From assembly GCA_965229355.1 (NCBI GenBank), contig OZ245869.1, forward strand, positions 2,666,001-2,730,000: DNA of 64,000 nt, read 5' to 3'. A model generated the notes under the pieces. That model was not told the origin of the DNA and ran no database searches. It was given only the letters and a program-made list of their open reading frames with translations. The position numbers were made by a program, and so were the translations under genes. Positions 33,292-39,684 of the stretch are shown piece after piece; positions within the stretch are counted from its first letter, which is position 1, and each line of letters begins with the position of its first letter. The stretch is from GCA-2737725 sp965229355 (GTDB lineage Bacteria; Pseudomonadota; Alphaproteobacteria; Rhodospirillales; Rhodospirillaceae).

Positions 33292-35396
33292 ATATTTATA
33301 TGGGCCATGACCACGACTTAACGTTGGTCATTTTATCTTACCTCGTTGCGACCTTTGCTTCGTACACCGCGCTCGATATGGGCGAGCGTGTGCGCAAAGC
33401 CACAGCGCGCGCGCGTCTATTCTGGCTCGGCGGCAGTGCGGTGGTGTTAGGTGGTGGCATCTGGGCCATGCACTTCATCGCCATGCTGGCGCTGCAAATT
33501 GCGCTGCCAGTCACGTATGACATTTCCATCACGGTCATCTCGCTGCTGATTGCCATCGGCTTTACGGCGGTTGGTTTTTACATCGTCGCGCGCGGGCGCT
33601 TTTCCACCGCGCGCTTGATCGCGGCTGGCCTTGTGGTCGGCTCGGGCGTTGCCACCATGCACTACACCGGTATGGAAGCGATGCGCATCGATGCCGAAGT
33701 TTATTACGACCCGATGCTGTTCGTGTGCTCAATCATCATTGCAATGGCAGCGGCAACGGTGGCGCTGTGGTTGGCGTTTGGCTCGCGCAAAGCTTGGCAG
33801 AACGTGGCTGCCGCCTTGGTGATGGGCGCTGCGATTTGCGGCATGCACTACACCGGCATGGCCGCGATGATTATCGAACTGACCAATGCGCCGGATAACA
33901 AATCAGGCTTATTGAACACGCCGATTCTGGCCGTTGCCGTGGCCATTGCCACCATGGCCTTGGTGTTCTTCGCATTGGTTTCGGTGTTCATTGACCGGCG
34001 CTTTGAAGCGCTTGCGGAACGCGAGGCGGCTCGCTTGCGCGACGCCAATGCAAAACTGCAAATTGAAGTCAACGAACGCGAAGCTGCTGAGTCGCGGTTG
34101 CGCGATGCTCACAATGCGTTGGAAGAACGCGTGCTGTCGCGCACCCGTGAACTTGCAGCCGCGAATGAACGATTGATCGCATCGTCCGAAGAACTGCAAG
34201 CGGCCAGAACCCGCGCCGAGCAGGAAAAAGAGCGCGCCGAGCAAGCCAGCAAAGCGAAGTCTGATTTCCTGTCCAGCATGAGCCACGAATTGCGCACCCC
34301 GCTGAATTCTATTCTTGGCTTCGCACAAGTGCTTGAGTTCAACACCAAAGACCCTTTAAGCGCCAAACAAGCGCGCCAAGTGGCACAGATTCGCAAAAGC
34401 GGCGATCACCTGTTAACGCTGATCGATGACGTGTTGGACTTAAGCAAGATCGAAGCAGGCAGCGTGAAACTGTCGTTAGAGCCGGTGCAAATTCAGCCCG
34501 TATTCGAGCAAATCCGCACCATGCTGTCGCCGATGGCCAGCGATGCCGGTGTGACGATTTCCATCAATATGCCCAATGCCGACTTGGTGACGAAGGTTGA
34601 CCGCACCCGCCTTGTGCAGGTGTTGATGAACTTGGGCGGCAATGCGCTGAAGTATAACCGCATTGGGGGGCAACTCACGCTCTCTGCACAAGCTCACACC
34701 GAAAAGCAGGTGCGCCTGATGGTAACGGATACAGGCCGTGGCATTCCGGTGGATCGTCAGCAGGAACTGTTCCAGCCCTTCAATCGCTTGGGCGCGGAAC
34801 AATCATCTATTGAAGGCACCGGCATTGGCTTAACGATTACGCAGCGTCTGGTGCACTTGATGGGCGGTGATATCAGCTTCCACAGTGTGGCCAACGTGGG
34901 CACCACGTTCTTTATCGATCTGCCTGTGGGTGTGGTGCACGCCAGTGTGGCGGCTGAAGTAGCCTCTAACGTGGTTGGCTTGTCGCAACGCCGCAATGCC
35001 TTCACGTTGCTTTATATCGAAGACAATCCCTCAAACATTGAACTCATGCAAGGCTTGATCGAGGCTTTGGATGGCATTGAGTTGATGACGGCGGCGCATC
35101 CGTCGGTGGGTTTAACGCTGGCTAATGCGCGTATCCCCGATGTGATTGTGTTGGATATCGATTTGCCCGACATGAATGGCTACGAGGTCTTGAAACGCCT
35201 GAAGGCGACGCCGGCCACCGCGCATATTCCCGTGATTGCTTTAAGTGCCGCCGCCATGCCGCGCGATATCGAGCGTGGGCAAAGCGCAGGCTTTACCAAC
35301 TATCTCACCAAACCTATCAAGGTCCGTGAATTCATTCTGGCCTTGGACAACGTAATGAACACCGGAACCGGCCGTGACCGACAACTACTCTCTTGA
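33288..35396 (+). CDS. MHYT-domain hybrid histidine kinase
   Basis: The 702-residue product has a seven-TM MHYT sensor (residues about 10-235) with motifs AMHFIAM (60-66), TMHYTGM (123-129) and GMHYTGM (185-191), thought to bind copper or a gas. A coiled coil (about 240-325) and HisKA box SSMSHELRTPLNSILGFAQ with His 333 follow, then HATPase_c (NLGGNALKYN 448-457, DTGRGIP, GTGIGLT) and a C-terminal receiver (LLYIEDN; phospho-acceptor Asp 623 in VLDIDLPDMNG; Lys in YLTKPIK). It is translationally coupled to the small one-TM protein upstream (ATGA) and to an HD-GYP regulator downstream (23-bp overlap). Confidence 0.92.
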   Translation: MNIYMGHDHDLTLVILSYLVATFASYTALDMGERVRKATARARLFWLGGSAVVLGGGIWAMHFIAMLALQIALPVTYDISITVISLLIAIGFTAVGFYIVARGRFSTARLIAAGLVVGSGVATMHYTGMEAMRIDAEVYYDPMLFVCSIIIAMAAATVALWLAFGSRKAWQNVAAALVMGAAICGMHYTGMAAMIIELTNAPDNKSGLLNTPILAVAVAIATMALVFFALVSVFIDRRFEALAEREAARLRDANAKLQIEVNEREAAESRLRDAHNALEERVLSRTRELAAANERLIASSEELQAARTRAEQEKERAEQASKAKSDFLSSMSHELRTPLNSILGFAQVLEFNTKDPLSAKQARQVAQIRKSGDHLLTLIDDVLDLSKIEAGSVKLSLEPVQIQPVFEQIRTMLSPMASDAGVTISINMPNADLVTKVDRTRLVQVLMNLGGNALKYNRIGGQLTLSAQAHTEKQVRLMVTDTGRGIPVDRQQELFQPFNRLGAEQSSIEGTGIGLTITQRLVHLMGGDISFHSVANVGTTFFIDLPVGVVHASVAAEVASNVVGLSQRRNAFTLLYIEDNPSNIELMQGLIEALDGIELMTAAHPSVGLTLANARIPDVIVLDIDLPDMNGYEVLKRLKATPATAHIPVIALSAAAMPRDIERGQSAGFTNYLTKPIKVREFILALDNVMNTGTGRDRQLLS

Positions 35397-36474
35397 TAAG
35401 GCCATCACAGCGGCGCGCATCCTGATTGTGGATGATATCGACGCCAACGTTGAGATGCTCAGTGGCTTGCTTGATGTGGGCGGCTTCCCCAATGTTATTG
35501 GCACCACTGATCCCAAGAACGGATTGTCGCTGGCTGAATCAGGCGCGTACGATCTGATTTTGTTAGATATGCGTATGCCCGAGCTGTCGGGCGAAGATTT
35601 CATTAAGCGTTTGCGTGCGCAAAATCTGTGGCAGCAACCCGCCATCATTGTGCTGACGGCACAGACCGATGAAGAAACACGCAAATCAGCCCTCAGTGCT
35701 GGTGCGCGCGACTTTATTATGAAGCCGTTCAAGCTGTGGGAGTTGCTGCAACGTGTGCGCAATGCGTTGGAGATTCAAATTCTCTATCGTCAATCGCGTG
35801 AGTTTAATGCGGCACTCGAAAACCGCGTGCGCGAACGTACCCGTGAGCTGAGCGAAAGCCGCGTAGATGTGATCCGTCGCTTGTCAGCAGCGGCTGAATT
35901 CCGTGATAACGAGACCGGCCAGCACATCGTGCGCATGAGCGTGTTTGCGTATCACTTGGCGTTGAAGGCGGGGCTGTCAGAAACCGAAGCTTCAGACATT
36001 CGCGATGCCGCACCGCTGCATGACATTGGCAAGATCGGCATCCCTGATGCGATTTTGCTCAAACCCGGCAAATTGACGGCGGATGAATTTACGGTGATGA
36101 AGCGCCACGCCATGATGGGCGCTGAAATTCTGACCGGCACAACATCGCCGCTGATGGAACTGGCCCGCGTGATCGCGCTGACGCACCACGAGAAATGGGA
36201 CGGCAGCGGTTATCCGCGCGGTCTTAAAGGCGAGGCGATTCCGTTGGTGGGGCGTATTGTCGCAATCAGTGATGTGTTCGATGCGCTGACGTCAGATCGT
36301 CCGTACAAGCCAGGTTGGGAGGTTGAGAAGGCTGTGGCCTTCATGACCGAACAATCCGGAACGCACTTTGATCCGGTGCTGATTGGGATTTTCTTGCGCG
36401 AGTTGCCAGCGATTTTGGAATTACGCGATCGCTTCAAAGACGAAGCCGAACCCAGCCAAGTGGCATATGGTTGA
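35374..36474 (+). CDS. Response regulator with HD-GYP c-di-GMP phosphodiesterase domain
   Basis: The 366-residue product has an N-terminal receiver (LIVDDID 17-23; Asp 65 in LILLDMRMPE; Lys in FIMKPFK), a coiled linker (about 130-165) and an HD-GYP domain with HD at 216-217 (LHDIGKIGIPD) and HHEKWDGSGYPRGL at 271-284. All key residues for c-di-GMP hydrolysis seem intact. The start is GTG 35374, inside the end of the kinase gene. A phosphorelay from the MHYT kinase to this phosphodiesterase would lower c-di-GMP and affect motility or adhesion (inference). Confidence 0.92.
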   Translation: MTDNYSLDKAITAARILIVDDIDANVEMLSGLLDVGGFPNVIGTTDPKNGLSLAESGAYDLILLDMRMPELSGEDFIKRLRAQNLWQQPAIIVLTAQTDEETRKSALSAGARDFIMKPFKLWELLQRVRNALEIQILYRQSREFNAALENRVRERTRELSESRVDVIRRLSAAAEFRDNETGQHIVRMSVFAYHLALKAGLSETEASDIRDAAPLHDIGKIGIPDAILLKPGKLTADEFTVMKRHAMMGAEILTGTTSPLMELARVIALTHHEKWDGSGYPRGLKGEAIPLVGRIVAISDVFDALTSDRPYKPGWEVEKAVAFMTEQSGTHFDPVLIGIFLRELPAILELRDRFKDEAEPSQVAYG

Positions 36475-36478
36475 GAGG

Positions 36479-37108
36479 CTATTCTGTGTTCGCGTCAAAT
36501 GCTGGCTTTAAAGTATTTCCAAGCAGTTTCTTTTCTCCAAGCAACCCAATAATGCGATCAAAGTAAGCTTGAAGCGGCCGTGTTTTGCGTGAGTCGACAA
36601 AATAAAAATCGTCGCCGACTTGAATGCAATGACCTCCAATTGTGATATAAATCGTTGTCAGCACTTGCTCATTGAAGCGGGAGTTGAATTGAAGGCCCCC
36701 TTCAAACAACTTCGGGCAATCGTTGATTTTCCTGGCTTGGGATAGTGTTTCTAAAAGCTCAGAAGCACGTTCAATACAGCCACCTGCACGGCAACTGACT
36801 GTTGTTGTGAAGCCGCTCGTGGCGGCCTCTGCAATTGCTGCATCCTTATTGCGTGGATACATGTCCTGAAATGTTGACGGAGCAAGTGGTAGATAAGAGA
36901 GAGTTATACTGTCAGCTTGATCGAAGATTTTCCGGAAGCGTTGTTTTGTTTCTTCAGAGGGGGCTGCATCAAGAATGTCGTATGTATCTCGTTTCCCATC
37001 AAACTCGAGTGTATAGCGCATTGTAGGCTTCCGCTCTTCTGCTATGGCAGGAGTGAAAACAAAAAAAGCAATGCACAGTGTGATATGTATGAAGTCGCTA
37101 TTTTTCAT
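36479..37108 (-). CDS. Secreted hypothetical protein, AT-richer than its surroundings
   Basis: A 209-residue product with a signal peptide (residues 1-23, ending PAIA). The mature part is mixed alpha/beta with three Cys (TVSCRAGGC at about 104-112, and IGGHC, also DCPKLFEGG) that could form disulfides. I recognise no family. The codon usage is visibly more AT-rich than that of all neighbours (many AAA, TTT, ATA), suggesting a separate origin. It is on the minus strand, convergent with the HD-GYP gene (4 bp apart) and just after a strong terminator. Confidence 0.65.
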   Translation of the reverse strand: MKNSDFIHITLCIAFFVFTPAIAEERKPTMRYTLEFDGKRDTYDILDAAPSEETKQRFRKIFDQADSITLSYLPLAPSTFQDMYPRNKDAAIAEAATSGFTTTVSCRAGGCIERASELLETLSQARKINDCPKLFEGGLQFNSRFNEQVLTTIYITIGGHCIQVGDDFYFVDSRKTRPLQAYFDRIIGLLGEKKLLGNTLKPAFDANTE

Positions 37109-37126
37109 AATTATGTCTGTCTAACA

Positions 37127-37159
37127 AAAACCCCGCCGCAGTAATGCTGGCGGGGTTTT
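37127..37159. terminator. Bidirectional terminator between entericidin-like gene and AT-rich gene
   Basis: AAAACCCCGCC (37127-37137) and GGCGGGGTTTT (37149-37159) with an inner GCA-GTAA-TGC stem. The A/T flanks make it work on both strands; on the minus strand it ends the transcript of the small lipoprotein gene. Confidence 0.9.
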
Positions 37160-37188
37160 GTTTTGCGCTAATAAAAGCGCGATTTGTT

Positions 37189-37329
37189 TTACTTGCTGCT
37201 GTTGCCAGCTTTCTCAACCGTCTTACCCGCGCTCTTGATGTCTTTGCCCATGCCTTCAACGGTGTTGCAGGCCGAAAGGGCGGCAAGCGCGATGCCAGCG
37301 GCGAGGGCGGCGGAAATCAGTTTGGTCAT
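37189..37329 (-). CDS. Entericidin A/B-family small lipoprotein
   Basis: A 46-residue lipoprotein read by hand: start ATG at 37327-37329 after GAGG, a signal MTKLISAALAAGIALAALSAC with lipobox LSAC, then NTVEGMGKDIKSAGKTVEKA and NSSK. The TVEGMGKDIKSAGK motif is the entericidin signature. Family members are small outer-membrane or periplasmic lipoproteins, often stress- or stationary-phase-induced. It lies between recA and the AT-rich gene, on the minus strand, with its own terminator. Confidence 0.85.
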   Translation of the reverse strand: MTKLISAALAAGIALAALSACNTVEGMGKDIKSAGKTVEKAGNSSK

Positions 37330-37726
37330 GGTTGTGCCTCATAAATGGTGTTCGGTACCCGCATCTTCAGCGCCATTGCAGCGCCGACCCCGATGCTAAC
37401 GTCTACACTCTCAGAACACATATCATACGGTCAATTCCTCTCATGAGATCAGCGGGTTTGGGTGTGAAACGGCACGCCAAAAGCACCAATTATCAACATT
37501 ATGCGACAATTTGTTAACTCTTTGATTTTATTTAATTTATAAAGATTTTCACGTTTTGTTCCACTTTTCGCTTGAGCGTGAGAACAAACCATGTACAGTA
37601 CGGAAATCGGCGGGGAGACAAGCGGTTAGCCGCTTCAAAGGGTCGCACCAAGCCGCCACGGACGATGCAGGGACAAAAGGGCTGATTGAAGACAACGCCC
37701 TAAACCAATACAGACAGGAGCCTCAC
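37330..37726. other. 397-bp divergent region between entericidin-like gene and recA
   Basis: No gene. The centre (about 37490-37560) is strongly AT-rich and should contain the recA promoter. A possible but imperfect SOS element, GAAC-N7-GTAC, lies at 37582-37596. The remainder up to 37726 is a recA leader; an open frame through it does not look like protein. Confidence 0.55.
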
Positions 37727-38806
37727 ATGGCAGCCGCCGCAGATTTACGCTTGGTAGAAAAAGACAACATGGACAAAAACAAAGCCCTCGACGCTGCCTT
37801 GACCCAGATCGAACGCGCGTTCGGCAAGGGCTCGATTATGAAACTCGGCCAGAATGACGCGGCAGTGGACATTCAAGCCATCTCCACCGGCTCGCTGAGC
37901 CTGGACTTGGCGCTGGGCATTGGCGGCTTGCCCAAGGGCCGCATCATCGAAATCTATGGCCCAGAAAGCTCGGGCAAAACCACGGTCGCTTTGCACGTGA
38001 TCGCCGAAGCCCAAAAGAAGGGCGGCACCTGTGCGTTCGTTGACGCCGAGCATGCGCTCGATCCGGGCTATGCCCGCAAGCTGGGTGTGAACTTGGACGA
38101 TCTGCTGATCTCGCAGCCGGATGCTGGCGAACAGGCGCTGGAAATTGCTGATACCCTGGTTCGTTCTGGCGCGGTTGACGTGCTGGTGGTGGACTCAGTG
38201 GCTGCTTTGACGCCGCGCGCTGAACTTGAAGGCGAAATGGGCGATAGCCACATGGGCTTGCAAGCCCGTTTGATGAGCCAAGCGCTGCGCAAACTCACGG
38301 CTTCGGTTGCGCGCTCGAACACGCTCATCATTTTCATCAACCAAATCCGCATGAAGATTGGTGTGATGTTCGGCAACCCCGAAACCACCACGGGCGGTAA
38401 CGCGCTGAAGTTCTATGCCTCGGTGCGTTTGGATATTCGCCGCATCGGTCAAATTAAGAACGGCGAAGATGTTGTTGGTAACCAAACCCGCGTCAAAGTC
38501 GTGAAGAACAAAGTCGCCCCTCCGTTCAAGGTCGTCGAGTTCGACATCATCTACGGCGAAGGTGTCTCGAAGATGGGCGAACTCATTGATTTAGGTGTCA
38601 AAGCCAACATCGTTGATAAATCGGGCTCATGGTTCTCATACGAAGGCGAGCGGATCGGCCAAGGCCGTGAGAACGCCAAAACCTTCCTGAAAGCCAACCC
38701 CGAAGTCGCCAACCGTATTGAAACTGCGCTGCGTGCCGCCTCTGGCCACTTGGCCAGCGTCATGGCCACGAAACCGGGCGATGATGATGAAGGCGATGAC
38801 GAGTAA
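37727..38806 (+). CDS. recA: Recombinase A
   Basis: RecA performs strand exchange and triggers LexA cleavage. The 359-residue product has the Walker A GPESSGKTT at 78-86, the Walker B region VDVLVVDSVAAL, the L1/L2 region MSQALRKLTASVARSNTLIIFINQIRMKIGVMFGNPETTTGGNALKFYASVRLDIRR, and an acidic tail (GDDDEGDDE). An open frame begins at 37556, but ATG 37727 has CAGGAG upstream and fits alphaproteobacterial RecA starts (MDKNKALDAAL follows after 14 residues). It is monocistronic with a double terminator. Confidence 0.97.
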   Translation: MAAAADLRLVEKDNMDKNKALDAALTQIERAFGKGSIMKLGQNDAAVDIQAISTGSLSLDLALGIGGLPKGRIIEIYGPESSGKTTVALHVIAEAQKKGGTCAFVDAEHALDPGYARKLGVNLDDLLISQPDAGEQALEIADTLVRSGAVDVLVVDSVAALTPRAELEGEMGDSHMGLQARLMSQALRKLTASVARSNTLIIFINQIRMKIGVMFGNPETTTGGNALKFYASVRLDIRRIGQIKNGEDVVGNQTRVKVVKNKVAPPFKVVEFDIIYGEGVSKMGELIDLGVKANIVDKSGSWFSYEGERIGQGRENAKTFLKANPEVANRIETALRAASGHLASVMATKPGDDDEGDDE

Positions 38807-38875
38807 AATTGAGCTCCAATAAGATTTAGCTGCTGCTTTCTTCTTTTCTTCTTTAACTGTTTCCCCTCGTACCTT

Positions 38876-38954
38876 GGCGGGTGGCCTAACGGCCTCCCGC
38901 CCTATTTTTTATGATCTCGGGGCGGGCCACTTCGGTGTCCCGCCTTATTTTTTT
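38876..38954 (+). terminator. Two tandem recA terminators with the same stem
   Basis: First: GGCGGG-T-GGCC-TAAC-GGCC-T-CCCGCC (38876-38901) then CTATTTTTT. Second: GGCGGG (38921-38926), CAC-TTCG-GTG, CCCGCC (38939-38944), then TTATTTTTTT. Both use the same outer stem and similar tails, 20 bp apart. Confidence 0.9.
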
Positions 38955-39039
38955 GTAGAATGGACAGGTTGAGGTGCGACGTTGCATGCTATGACGTCTA
39001 TAAGTTACGCCTGTGGAACATTCGGCCAAGGAGTAGACC

Positions 39040-39522
39040 ATGCCTGATTTGCAAAAATTCAACCGCGCCTTTTACATCAAGCTGGTCGAGCAGGATTACT
39101 TTGGCAGCGTGATGAAAGACGATGTGCAAGCGGCGGCACGTTGCTTCACCCCCGACGCCGAAGTGACGATTTTCCACGGCGATAATCCGGTGCGGTACTT
39201 TTACGGCCAGCCTAAAGCAGGCCAGGCGCACCTGACAGATTTCTGGGCGCATCTGTGCGCCAACTACGAATCGCACTTCGGCAATTTCCAGCACATCGTT
39301 GATGAAAACCACGAATGCTGTGCGGCGACCTTCATTGTGACGCTGAAGCCCCGCGCCACTTCAGCCTACTTAGCCACCGGAACGTTGACTCTGAACAACT
39401 GCAATTATTTCTGGTGCAAAGACGGGAAAATCGCCCGGATGACCATATATTATGCCAATCCGACCCTGGGGGCCGTGCTGGGTGCGACCTCAAACGGCCC
39501 GACAGGATTTCCCAAAAGCTAA
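39040..39522 (+). CDS. NTF2-like (SnoaL/ketosteroid-isomerase fold) protein
   Basis: A 160-residue cytoplasmic protein with the fold's pattern: N-terminal helix, AAARCFTPDAEVTIFHGD, WAHLCANYESHFGNFQHIVDENHECCAATFIVTLKP and a final strand GKIARMTIYY. The function is unknown; such proteins bind or isomerise small hydrophobic molecules. It starts after AAGGAG (7 nt upstream). A single gene between recA and alaS. Confidence 0.7.
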   Translation: MPDLQKFNRAFYIKLVEQDYFGSVMKDDVQAAARCFTPDAEVTIFHGDNPVRYFYGQPKAGQAHLTDFWAHLCANYESHFGNFQHIVDENHECCAATFIVTLKPRATSAYLATGTLTLNNCNYFWCKDGKIARMTIYYANPTLGAVLGATSNGPTGFPKS

Positions 39523-39684
39523 TTCGCTAGATGGGCCAATAGCTTAGCGTGTCCTCAGGGCGGGGTGCTGCGGCTGGACTTGGGTTCGGCTGCCAGGGTA
39601 CAAACGCGGCTCCTGTGCGCCTGGGACGCCAAACCAAGAAAAAGCCAGCGGGCGCCGCACAATTTTAAAACAGCATAAGCAGCC

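Noticed and set aside
36479..37330. Genomic island around the AT-rich gene
   Set aside because: Only one gene is affected; no integrase, tRNA, direct repeats or other mobile genes are seen.
37582..37596. LexA (SOS) box GAAC-N7-GTAC ahead of recA
   Set aside because: The second arm has a mismatch to the alphaproteobacterial GAAC-N7-GAAC pattern, so it is mentioned only within the intergenic entry.
37556..37726. RecA extended by 57 N-terminal residues
   Set aside because: The upstream part has no RecA similarity, and ATG 37727 has a proper RBS.
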